This document shows, piece after piece, positions 32,393 through 41,097 of a stretch of 64,000 nucleotides of DNA; within the stretch, counting starts at the first letter, position 1; the number at the start of each line of letters is the position of its first letter. The notes under the pieces are model-generated. The model did not search any database. It worked only from the letters and a program-made list of their open reading frames with translations, and was not told where the DNA came from. Source of the stretch: an uncultured Clostridium sp. GTDB lineage: Bacteria > Bacillota > Clostridia > TANB77 > CAG-508. The stretch spans positions 186,001-250,000 of the forward strand of contig CABVAF010000001.1 of NCBI GenBank assembly GCA_902496295.1. The letters run 5' to 3'. A program made the position numbers and the translations under genes.

Positions 32393-33376
32393 TTATTCAC
32401 TCTTTTTCTCACGAGTCATTAATCTTGTTACTGCTTCATTTGGTTTTAAACCATTATATAATACATCATATACTGCATTTACAATTGGCATTTCAATATT
32501 ATACTTTTTCGCTAAAGCATGTGCAACATCTATATTATCCACACTTTCAATTGTCATACCAATTTCTTTCTTTGTTTCTTCTAGTGTCATTCCTCTTCCT
32601 ATGCATCTCCCTGCTCTTCTATTTCTACTATGCTCACTTAAACATGTTACAATTAAATCTCCTAAACCAGTTAAACCATAAAAAGTTTCTTTATTAGCTC
32701 CCATTGCCACACCTAAATTTGTTATTTCCTTTAATCCTCTTGTAATAAGTGCTGCCAAAGTATTATCTCCTAGTTTCTGCTCTACTGCTATACCTGCACA
32801 AAATGCAATTATATTTTTTAGTGCTGCACCAAGTTCTACTCCTTTTACATCTTTACTTGTATAAATACGTAAATGCTCATCCATAAAAGTATCTTGAATT
32901 GTAGATAAAACCTCTTCATTTTTTGAAGCTATTACAATTGCTGTTGGAATCTGAATTGATACCTCTTCTGCATGACTTGGTCCACAAAAAATTCCATACT
33001 TTGCATTTGGAATTTCTTCTTCTACGATTTCACTTAAAGTATATAATGTATCTGATTCGAATCCCTTTGAACAAACCGCTATTATTTGATCTCTTACATA
33101 GTCTTTATATTTTTTTATAGTATCTCTTACAAATTTAGATGGTGTAACATGTAAAATAATATCTGCATCTGAAACAACTTCCTCTATATTTGTACTACAA
33201 TAAATACTTTCTGGCATTTTAGCATCTGGTAAAAATTTGCACTTTTTTTCATTATTAATTAAGTTTGCTTCTTCTTCCGAAAAAGACCATATTTTTACTT
33301 CATTACCTAAATTAGAAGCATGAATTGCTAAAGCGCAACCCCAACTTCCGCTTCCTATAACAGCTATTTTCTTCAC
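32393..33376 (-). CDS. gpsA: NAD(P)-dependent glycerol-3-phosphate dehydrogenase
   Basis: Makes sn-glycerol 3-phosphate for phospholipid synthesis. 327 residues: dinucleotide fold GSGSWGCALAIHASN at the N-terminus, FCGPSHAEEV, the catalytic-lysine region GAALKNIIAFCAGI, and GLTGLGDLIVTCLSEHSRNRRAGR. Follows plsY and der on the same strand; PlsY uses its product, so the pairing is functional. Confidence 0.97.
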   Translation of the reverse strand: MKKIAVIGSGSWGCALAIHASNLGNEVKIWSFSEEEANLINNEKKCKFLPDAKMPESIYCSTNIEEVVSDADIILHVTPSKFVRDTIKKYKDYVRDQIIAVCSKGFESDTLYTLSEIVEEEIPNAKYGIFCGPSHAEEVSIQIPTAIVIASKNEEVLSTIQDTFMDEHLRIYTSKDVKGVELGAALKNIIAFCAGIAVEQKLGDNTLAALITRGLKEITNLGVAMGANKETFYGLTGLGDLIVTCLSEHSRNRRAGRCIGRGMTLEETKKEIGMTIESVDNIDVAHALAKKYNIEMPIVNAVYDVLYNGLKPNEAVTRLMTREKKSE

Positions 33377-33520
33377 TTTACTTTCTCCTTTAGTTTTATT
33401 TTATATTAAATTATTCCTCTGAAATATTAAAACTAAAACAATATTTACAATTAATAATTAAATATTATTTTAGTTTTACAATGCTAAATTATTAAATGTT
33501 TTACAATTAAATAAATATTA

Positions 33521-34165
33521 TTATTTTAAATTACTTTTTTTAAAACTAATTTTATTCTCTTTTCCTGTAAATATTCTTTTTAAGTTTTCTCTATGATTAA
33601 ATAACACTAAAGCAGCTATTATTATACTAAATATTAAATAACTCCAATTGTTAACTGGTACAATGTAATTTTGACCTATAAACACTACTAAAACTGGGAA
33701 TAATACCGCTGCTGCAATAGAACCTACAGACACCATTCTTGTAATTGCCATTAAAATTAATGCAAATACTAAACAAATTAATCCAATTTGCCAGTTAATC
33801 ATTAATAATACTCCTAATGAAGTAGCAATTCCCTTTCCACCTTTAAAACCAAAGAAAATTGGAAAAGTATGTCCCACAATTACAAATATTCCTGCTAATT
33901 GTACAAGTAAAGCATCATCTAAACCATCTACAATATTTCCTATTAATATGGCTATTAAAATAACAACTACACCTTTTAAAATATCACATAAAAGTGTTAT
34001 AATTGCTGCTTTAACTCCAACACTTCTTAACATATTTGTAGTTCCAGCATTTCCGCTTCCCTTTTCTCTTACATCAAATCCTGCCATTCTTTTACTAATA
34101 ATAACTGAAAAATTAATACTTCCAACTAAATATGCAATAATTGCAATAATAATATATGCTGCCAT
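33521..34165 (-). CDS. plsY: Glycerol-3-phosphate acyltransferase PlsY
   Basis: Transfers acyl groups from acyl-phosphate to glycerol 3-phosphate, the first step of phosphatidate synthesis. A polytopic membrane protein of 214 residues with the PlsY signatures YLVGSINFSVIISK, GSGNAGTTNMLR and FKGGKGIATSLG. AAAGGAAG lies upstream of the ATG. It lies 144 bp before gpsA, whose product is its acceptor substrate. Confidence 0.96.
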   Translation of the reverse strand: MAAYIIIAIIAYLVGSINFSVIISKRMAGFDVREKGSGNAGTTNMLRSVGVKAAIITLLCDILKGVVVILIAILIGNIVDGLDDALLVQLAGIFVIVGHTFPIFFGFKGGKGIATSLGVLLMINWQIGLICLVFALILMAITRMVSVGSIAAAVLFPVLVVFIGQNYIVPVNNWSYLIFSIIIAALVLFNHRENLKRIFTGKENKISFKKSNLK

Positions 34166-34236
34166 AATTTAACTTCCTTTCCTCAATTTTTATATAACCT
34201 TATTTGTAAAGTTCTAATTTATTTTATACCACCTAT

Positions 34237-34269
34237 AAAAAAATAGCAAGACTATCCTGCTATTTTTTT
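34237..34269 (-). terminator. Terminator after der
   Basis: aaaaaaatagca (34237-34248) / tgctattttttt (34258-34269), perfect 12-bp stem, immediately after the der stop codon. Confidence 0.88.
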
Positions 34270-34270
34270 C

Positions 34271-35599
34271 TTAATATTCTTTCTCTCCTCTTTCTCTTAC
34301 AATCATTCTAATTGGTGTTCCTTCTAATCCAAACTCTTTTCTTATTTGATTAGACAAATACCTTTCGTATGAAAAGTGAAATAACTTTTTATCATTTACA
34401 AATACCACAAATGTTGGTGGTTTTGTAGAAGCTTGCGTCATGTAATATATTCTTAATCTTTTTCCTTTATCTGTTGGTGGCTGAACAATTGCTATAGCCT
34501 CATTTAACACTTGATTTAGTACAGATGTAGAAACTCTTAGTGCATTCTGATTTGCTACATTATTAATCATACTAAATAACTTATCTACCCTTTGACCAGT
34601 TTTAGCTGATATAAATATAATTGGTGCATATGATAAGTACGATAATTTATTATATACGTCTTTTTTATATTTTTCTAATGTTCCATTTTCTTTCTCGTAT
34701 TCGTCCCATTTATTTACTACAATAATAATACCTTTGCCAGCTTCATGTGCCTCACCTGCAATTGTTGCATCTTGAGCAGTTACCCCTTCATTTGCATCTA
34801 TCATAAGTAAACACACATCTGCTCTTTCCACAGCAAGAAGGGTTCTCATTATACTGTATTTTTCTAAATTATCTTCAATTTTACTTTTTCTTCTTATACC
34901 TGCCGTATCTATAAAAACATATTTACCATATTCATTTTCAAACTCAGAATCTATTGCGTCTCTTGTTGTACCTGCAATATTACTTACTATAACTCTATTT
35001 TCTCCTAAAATTTTATTTACTAGTGAAGACTTCCCAACATTTGGCTTTCCTATAATTGCAACCTTTATTGTTAAATCATCTTCTGCATTTTCTTCTTCAG
35101 GTGGCAATTTCTCATATATTGCATCTAATACATCTCCAATACCTTTTGCATTTGCCGCAGATACTGGATATGGGTCACCTAACCCTAAATTATAAAATTC
35201 GTATAGTTCTGCTGGTTCCTTTCCATAAGTATCTGATTTATTACAAACTAAAATAACAGGTTTTTTTGATTTTCTAAGCATTAATGCTATGTCTTCATCT
35301 GCTGCTGTAATTCCTTGCTTTATATCAGTTATAAACACTATAACATCTGCCAAGCTAATAGCTATATCTGCTTGTCTTCTCATTTGAGATAATATAACAT
35401 CATCTGACTCTGGTTCTATTCCACCAGTATCTATTAAAGTAAAATCTCTACCTCTCCAGTTTGCATCTGCTGTAATTCTGTCTCTGGTAACTCCTGGAAC
35501 GTCTTCTACTATAGAAATTCTTTTTCCTACTATATAATTAAAAAAAGTAGACTTTCCAACATTTGGTCTACCTATAATTGCTACTGCTGGTTTTGACAT
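34271..35599 (-). CDS. der: GTPase Der (EngA), 50S ribosome assembly
   Basis: Essential GTPase with two tandem G domains: GRPNVGKSTFFNYI near residue 10 and GKPNVGKSSLVNKI near 184, each followed by DTGG/DTAG, NKSD and NKWD base-recognition motifs. The C-terminal KH-like domain ends PIRMIVRERGEKEY. 442 residues, full length. Acts late in large-subunit assembly. Confidence 0.98.
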   Translation of the reverse strand: MSKPAVAIIGRPNVGKSTFFNYIVGKRISIVEDVPGVTRDRITADANWRGRDFTLIDTGGIEPESDDVILSQMRRQADIAISLADVIVFITDIKQGITAADEDIALMLRKSKKPVILVCNKSDTYGKEPAELYEFYNLGLGDPYPVSAANAKGIGDVLDAIYEKLPPEEENAEDDLTIKVAIIGKPNVGKSSLVNKILGENRVIVSNIAGTTRDAIDSEFENEYGKYVFIDTAGIRRKSKIEDNLEKYSIMRTLLAVERADVCLLMIDANEGVTAQDATIAGEAHEAGKGIIIVVNKWDEYEKENGTLEKYKKDVYNKLSYLSYAPIIFISAKTGQRVDKLFSMINNVANQNALRVSTSVLNQVLNEAIAIVQPPTDKGKRLRIYYMTQASTKPPTFVVFVNDKKLFHFSYERYLSNQIRKEFGLEGTPIRMIVRERGEKEY

Positions 35600-35655
35600 T
35601 TTCTCACCTTCTTATAAAATACTTTAACCTCATACTATTTTACTATACATAAGAA

Positions 35656-35692
35656 AAAATAGCAAGTCTAAACTGTTTAAACTTGCTATTTT
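35656..35692 (-). terminator. Terminator after the amylase gene
   Basis: Left arm 35656-35673 and right arm 35675-35692 pair at 17 of 18 positions around aaaatagcaag...cttgctatttt, with A/T tracts at both ends. Confidence 0.85.
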
Positions 35693-35764
35693 AAAGCATT
35701 TATCATAAAAACTACACTTATTTTACATTTAACTCTTCACTTGCCATTTTAATAAATTTTATAA

Positions 35765-37228
35765 TTATTCATATATACTATTCTTTTTTATCCATACAGA
35801 TACACTTCCACCGTTGCAATAAAATATTCCATTTCCTTCACTATCTACATATACAGTTTCTTTTAAATTGCCTGTGCAGTCATATAAAATAGAGTTAGCA
35901 AGCCTTGTACCAACATTCATCTGTTTAGATCCTCCTGGTCCATCTGACATTACTACAGCCATTCCAGAATCTGTGTGCTCATAATCTCCAGATAAGGTCC
36001 ATCCGATAATGTTTGGGTGGTCAAAATAATCTCTTAAATCTCCATATGCAAAATATTTTCTTGCCATTATTAATTTCTCTAGTATATCTTTTTTATCTTG
36101 AATATTATCATGTGGAATTCCATAGTAATCTCCGTAAAATATGCATGGCAACCCAGCTTTTCTTAATAAAATAATTGCATAAGCTAAAGGTTTAAACCAA
36201 TCTTGAACCCATGAATATAAAGATTGCCCAGGCTGTGTATCATGATTATCTACAAATGTTACAGCTTTGTCAGGATTTGCTTTAACTAAACTATTATCAA
36301 GTATAGTCCTCATATCAAAGTTTCCACCACTATTTGATGCATTAAAGAAATTATAGTGAAGCGGAACATCAAATAACTTCATTACTCCATCTGTTTCTTT
36401 TATATAATTTTGTAATGACATTAAATTTGTTGTCCAATACTCTCCTACTGCTGGAAGTTCTTTTCCTGTTTGGGTCCTTAAATTTTTTAACCATTTTTCA
36501 AGAAAATCTGCTCTAATATGTTTTACTGCATCTAGCCTAAACTCATCAATGTTTGTTATATCTAAATACCATTTTCCCCATTTTATTAGCTCGTCAGATA
36601 CATCAACATTATTAAAATCTATGTCACAGCCCATTAAATAGTCATAATTTCCATTTTCTTTATCTACATCATTATCCCAATGCTTTCCATAAAACTTAAA
36701 AATACCATGTTTCTTCTCTTTATCGTCCCAATCTGTTCCATGAAAATGTGTCCAATTCCATTTAAAGTCTGAATACTTATTATTTCTTGCATCAAAATTA
36801 TATTTAGTCCATGCCTCTATAAGTTTTGGCTCAGATATATCCACATTTCTATTATTGCCCATCTCTTCTGTTGCCATAACTTCTTCTTTATCGTCTGCAC
36901 CCATTCTATGATTAAATACAATGTCAGCTATAACGGAAATTCCATTACCTTTTAATGTTTTTATTGCATCAATATACTCTTGCTTTGTACCATATTTTGT
37001 TTCTATGCTTCCTTTTTGATTAAACTCGCCTAAATCATATAGGTCATAAACAGCATATCCTGTATCATTTTTTCCTCCTATGCATTTATATGCAGGAGGT
37101 AACCATATAGATGTTATTCCAATAGTCTCTAAATAGCTGGCTTGTGTTCGTACTTTCTCCCATAGTTTACACTCAGGACTTAAGTACCATTCAAAATATT
37201 GCATCATTGTTTCATTTATTTTGCTCAC
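35765..37228 (-). CDS. Cytoplasmic alpha-amylase (GH13)
   Basis: Hydrolyses internal alpha-1,4 bonds of starch, glycogen or maltodextrin. 487 residues from GTG 37228, which has GGAGAGG 6 nt upstream; a longer frame from TTG 37243 would use that same site as coding sequence. Region I DIVFNH, region II FRLDAVKHI with the nucleophile aspartate, the acid/base glutamate in VGEYW, and region IV FVDNHDT are all present. There is no signal peptide, so it acts inside the cell, probably on stored glycogen, as in the AmyA/GH13_5 type. Confidence 0.93.
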   Translation of the reverse strand: MSKINETMMQYFEWYLSPECKLWEKVRTQASYLETIGITSIWLPPAYKCIGGKNDTGYAVYDLYDLGEFNQKGSIETKYGTKQEYIDAIKTLKGNGISVIADIVFNHRMGADDKEEVMATEEMGNNRNVDISEPKLIEAWTKYNFDARNNKYSDFKWNWTHFHGTDWDDKEKKHGIFKFYGKHWDNDVDKENGNYDYLMGCDIDFNNVDVSDELIKWGKWYLDITNIDEFRLDAVKHIRADFLEKWLKNLRTQTGKELPAVGEYWTTNLMSLQNYIKETDGVMKLFDVPLHYNFFNASNSGGNFDMRTILDNSLVKANPDKAVTFVDNHDTQPGQSLYSWVQDWFKPLAYAIILLRKAGLPCIFYGDYYGIPHDNIQDKKDILEKLIMARKYFAYGDLRDYFDHPNIIGWTLSGDYEHTDSGMAVVMSDGPGGSKQMNVGTRLANSILYDCTGNLKETVYVDSEGNGIFYCNGGSVSVWIKKNSIYE

Positions 37229-37307
37229 AAGTATCCTCTCCAATTCTATTAGTTACAAAATTATTTTAATATTAGATTTTTATAAAGTACTAAATATAAT
37301 CTAAAAT

Positions 37308-37805
37308 TTAATAAGTTATTTTACCATCTAATAAATCATCTTGTTCTATCCAGTCTTTTACGTCTATTACATCATATTCTTCGCATTTCTGCCCTCTTAC
37401 TACTACTTTAGAAATTCCTGCATTTATAATAAGCTTTTTACACATTTGGCAAGAATTTGCCCCTGGTTCAAACTCACCATTATCTACTCTATATGCTACT
37501 AAATATAGGGTTCCTCCAATCATATCTTTTCTTCTTGCACTTATAATAGCATTTTGCTCCGCATGAACACTTCTACAAGCATCATATCCAGCATGTCTTA
37601 CATCTGGAAAGATTTTTTTCTTAGTACAAAAACCTAAGTCTATACAATTTTTTCTACCTCTTGGTGCTCCATTATATCCTGTAGCTATTATCTCATCATT
37701 ATTAACAATAATGCATCCAACTTTTTTTCTTAAACATGTACTTCTATCTGCTACAGCTTTTGCTACATTTAAGTAGTAATTTACTTTATCTATTCTTTCT
37801 GTCAT
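37308..37805 (-). CDS. Deoxycytidylate deaminase family protein
   Basis: Zinc enzyme converting dCMP to dUMP for thymidylate synthesis. 165 residues with KVGCIIVNNDEIIATGYNGAPRG, the zinc site SVHAEQNAI and the second-part NSCQMCKKLIINAGI, plus an extra zinc-binding-like set of cysteines and histidine (CIDLGFC...VRHAGYDACRSVHAE) typical of ComEB/dCMP deaminases. AAGGAG precedes the ATG. Confidence 0.92.
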   Translation of the reverse strand: MTERIDKVNYYLNVAKAVADRSTCLRKKVGCIIVNNDEIIATGYNGAPRGRKNCIDLGFCTKKKIFPDVRHAGYDACRSVHAEQNAIISARRKDMIGGTLYLVAYRVDNGEFEPGANSCQMCKKLIINAGISKVVVRGQKCEEYDVIDVKDWIEQDDLLDGKITY

Positions 37806-37883
37806 CTTTTTCTCCTTTATATTTTTTTATCATTCTATCACAAATGAATAGAAACGTCAAAAAGAAAAACACATAAAACAAAA

Positions 37884-37915
37884 GAAGCGGAAACTTTTAT
37901 ATTTCCACTTCCTAT
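37884..37915 (-). terminator. Terminator after rpmF
   Basis: gaagcggaaa (37884-37893) / tttccacttc (37902-37911), one mismatch, followed on the minus strand by TTTTGTTTTATG. Confidence 0.75.
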
Positions 37916-37960
37916 AATTTTTAATATAACATTAAATATCCTAAAATTTATTTAGGTAAA

Positions 37961-38149
37961 TTAATTATTTTCTGCTGCTTTAGCAATAACTTCTTTTCCA
38001 TCATAATATCCACAGTTTGGACATACTCTGTGTTGTCTAATTTTTTCATGGCAATGTGGACAATCTACTAAATTTTGATTTTCTAATTTCCATGTTGATC
38101 TTTTTAAATGAGTTCTTGCTTTTGACCATCTTCTTTTTGGTTGTGCCAT
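37961..38149 (-). CDS. rpmF: 50S ribosomal protein L32
   Basis: 62 residues beginning MAQPKRRWSKARTHLKRS, with a four-cysteine zinc ribbon CPHC...CPNC (C+ form of L32) and GYYDGKEV. GGGAGG lies 7-8 nt upstream of the ATG. Usually it neighbours plsX or the DUF177 gene; here it is a single gene. Confidence 0.97.
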   Translation of the reverse strand: MAQPKRRWSKARTHLKRSTWKLENQNLVDCPHCHEKIRQHRVCPNCGYYDGKEVIAKAAENN

Positions 38150-38293
38150 ATAACTCCCTCCCTTTTCCTAAGCAAATATATATAGTATAATTTTACAAAT
38201 TATCTCTAAAGTTAAATACTATAAAATTATATACTATTTGCTTACTATTTGTCAATAGTTTTATTATCTTTTAATTTACTGTGATATAATTTT

Positions 38294-40324
38294 CTACTTA
38301 GCTACAGTCTCTACTACTATTTTATTACTATTTTCCAGTTGTTTTGCCATTTCTATAATTAAATCTGCTGCCTTTTCAACACCAACTTTATCACTATTTA
38401 TGCAAATATCATAATTAGAAAAATCTTTCCACTCTTTTCCTGTATAATATTTATAATGATTTCCTCTTAATTTATCTATTCTAGCAATTTCCTTTTCAGC
38501 TTTATTTTTATCCATATTGTAATATTTTACTGCTCTGTCTATTTTATTATTTATATCACTATATATAAATACCTTTAATACATTTTCATTTTCTTTTAGT
38601 ATTTGGTCAGCACATCTTCCAACAATTACACATGGCTCTTTAGAAGATATTTCTTTTATTAGTTCTGACTCTTTTACAAATAGTTCATCAGAGTTATTTA
38701 AATCTGAATAATACCCACTATTTAGTATATCAAGTACATTTCTTTTTTGTTCATTTTCTTTAATATATTGCTCAGACAATCCAGTTTCTTCTGCAACTTT
38801 TATTATAAATTCTTTATCATATAATTTTACACCTAATTTTTGTGCTACTAATTTACCTATATATCTTCCGCCTGAGCCATATTCTCTTGATAATGTAATT
38901 ACTATATTTGAAGAACTTTGATTTGTAATTTCTAATGGATTTGTAATTAATGGTTTTGTGCTTTCTTCTGCTTTCTTGAATTTTCTTACTTGTAATATTA
39001 AAAGTATAACAGCTATTATAAATGCTAATCCATCTGCAAAAGGTCCTGCATATAATACTCCATGAATTCCAAATAGATGTCCAAACATCACCATAGCAGG
39101 TATTAAAAATATAATTTGTCTTGATAAAGATAATACTGCACTCTTTACACCTTTTCCGATTGCTTGGAAGAAAATTCCTGATGGTATTTGAATTCCATTA
39201 CAAATACATAACATTAAATATGTTCTAAAAGCATCACATGCAAATTCCATATATAATTCATTTCCACTACCAAATATCATAATCAATTTATCAGGTATTA
39301 ATTGGAATAGTAAAAATGCTACTGTACTTACTATTAAACTTAATCCTAGTACATATTTTAAAGTCTTTTTAACTCTAGCATAATTTTGTGCTCCGTAATT
39401 ATATCCCATAATTGGTTGAGATCCTGCTGCTATTCCTATTATTATACTGTTTAAAATTTGACTAATTTTCATAACTATACCGAATACAGTAATAGGTATT
39501 TCAGCACCAAACTTTGACTCTGCACCATATTTTCCTAGTAAATTATTTTCAAATGCCATAACTATAACTATACTCATCTGAGTAATAAAACTGCTTATAC
39601 CTAACATTGAAACTCTACCTGCTATAGATGGCTTTAGCTTTATGTCTTGTTTAGTAATTTCAATTGATTTTAGTCTTTTTAAATATACAATATTCATTGC
39701 AAATGTAACAAACTGGCTAATAGATGTTGCTATAGCTGCTCCTTCTACTCCCATTTTGAAAATAAATATAAATATTGGATCTAATATAATATTTAAAATT
39801 GCACCTATTACCATAGATGTCATAGCATATTTTGGACTACCATCTGCTCTTATAATAGAATTTAGAGTAGTCCCTACCATCATAAATGGTAAACCTAATG
39901 CTATATAAAAACCATACCCTAATGCATCTTCTCTTAATGCATCAGTACATCCAAATAAATTTAAAATTTGTGGTAAAAATCCTACAATAATTGCAAAAAA
40001 TAGTATTGAGACAATTATTGAGATAAGAACTCCATTTGCTACACCTTTACTTGCTTCTTTCTTATTTTTCTCTCCAAGTTTAAGGCTTAAGTATGCTGAG
40101 CTTCCATCTCCAAACATTAATGCAAAAGCTAAACAAAGCATTGTAATTGGGAACACCACGTTTGTGGCTCCATTACCTATGTATCCTACTCCCCAACCTA
40201 TAAATATTTGGTCAACTATGTTATATAAAGAGTTAACCACTAGAGAGATTATACATGGTATAGAAAATTTTCTAATTAGTTTTCCTATTTTTTCGTAACC
40301 TAAAATGTTTTCTTCTTTTTCCAA
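38294..40324 (-). CDS. MATE transporter fused to a cytidylate-kinase-like domain
   Basis: 676 residues from TTG 40324, chosen because AGGAGG lies 7 nt upstream. The first 450 residues are a 12-helix MATE family exporter (ISLVVNSLYNIVDQIFIG, then a second half QIIFLIPAMVMF); MATE proteins extrude cationic drugs or metabolites using Na+ or H+. Residues about 473-665 match the Cytidylate_kin2 family: VITLSREYGSGGRYIGKLVAQKLG with its P-loop-like glycines, LYDKEFI, and CVIVGRCADQIL. No stop or frameshift separates the parts. The kinase would be cytoplasmic. Its substrate is unknown. Both domains look intact. Confidence 0.9.
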   Translation of the reverse strand: MEKEENILGYEKIGKLIRKFSIPCIISLVVNSLYNIVDQIFIGWGVGYIGNGATNVVFPITMLCLAFALMFGDGSSAYLSLKLGEKNKKEASKGVANGVLISIIVSILFFAIIVGFLPQILNLFGCTDALREDALGYGFYIALGLPFMMVGTTLNSIIRADGSPKYAMTSMVIGAILNIILDPIFIFIFKMGVEGAAIATSISQFVTFAMNIVYLKRLKSIEITKQDIKLKPSIAGRVSMLGISSFITQMSIVIVMAFENNLLGKYGAESKFGAEIPITVFGIVMKISQILNSIIIGIAAGSQPIMGYNYGAQNYARVKKTLKYVLGLSLIVSTVAFLLFQLIPDKLIMIFGSGNELYMEFACDAFRTYLMLCICNGIQIPSGIFFQAIGKGVKSAVLSLSRQIIFLIPAMVMFGHLFGIHGVLYAGPFADGLAFIIAVILLILQVRKFKKAEESTKPLITNPLEITNQSSSNIVITLSREYGSGGRYIGKLVAQKLGVKLYDKEFIIKVAEETGLSEQYIKENEQKRNVLDILNSGYYSDLNNSDELFVKESELIKEISSKEPCVIVGRCADQILKENENVLKVFIYSDINNKIDRAVKYYNMDKNKAEKEIARIDKLRGNHYKYYTGKEWKDFSNYDICINSDKVGVEKAADLIIEMAKQLENSNKIVVETVAK

Positions 40325-40601
40325 AATACTTCCTCCTTTTCGTTTATTTTTCATTATAAAAAAGCACTGTCTTTTTTATCTATCCTTGTACGTATTTTTA
40401 AGCACAAAAAGACAACACTTTTTAGGTGTTGTACGTTTATTATTACAAAATATATAACAAACTGTTGCCCCTTAAATATAAATTTAACATATTATATTGT
40501 ATAAAATTTTTTAAGAAAAGTCAAATATAAAGTTAATTTTTTTGTAATTTTCAGGGCAGTTTTTTATATTTTTCTTATAATTTTTAATAATTTATAGAAA
40601 T

Positions 40602-40865
40602 TTACTTTTTAGTATAATCTCTCTCTATTGTATCAGCTAATTCAAATCTAACTTTTTGTCCTGTAACATTATCTGGTCTTTCAGGAATTGCTTCTAAAAA
40701 CATCTTTTCAGGTCTTACCCATATGGCTCTTCCATCTTCTCTTGGATATAATGGTTTATATACAACCATTCTTTCCTTTGTCTCTGAATCATAAGCTACA
40801 TTCTCTACAAAATAGTAATTTCCTTTAAAGTGGCGATACACTCTTCCAATTTTTACTTCTTCCAT
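40602..40865 (-). CDS. DUF1653 protein
   Basis: 87-residue protein matching DUF1653: GRVYRHFKGNYYFVENVAYDSET, then MVVYKPLY and IWVRPEKMFLEAI. The family is a small beta-rich domain of unknown function common in Firmicutes and Proteobacteria. AAGGAGG precedes the ATG. Monocistronic. Confidence 0.9.
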   Translation of the reverse strand: MEEVKIGRVYRHFKGNYYFVENVAYDSETKERMVVYKPLYPREDGRAIWVRPEKMFLEAIPERPDNVTGQKVRFELADTIERDYTKK

Positions 40866-41097
40866 ATAAATCCTCCTTAAACTTAAGCTTTTTTAATAAT
40901 TTAATAGAATTATTTTCATGCCTAAATTTGTCCTTATTATACTTTTAAAAAAGAATAATTTCAATATTTCTGAGTAATTTTTTATTTATCTTTTGTATAT
41001 TAAATTAATTAATATATTTTTAATTTTAAACTAATTTATGACTTTATTACTATATTTTGCATATACTACTTATAAATGCGTTTTAGAGAGGTAATTT

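Noticed and set aside
40866..41097. Possible T-box leader before asnB
   Set aside because: No T-box-like sequence of the GGGTGGNACC type and no GC-rich antiterminator were found.
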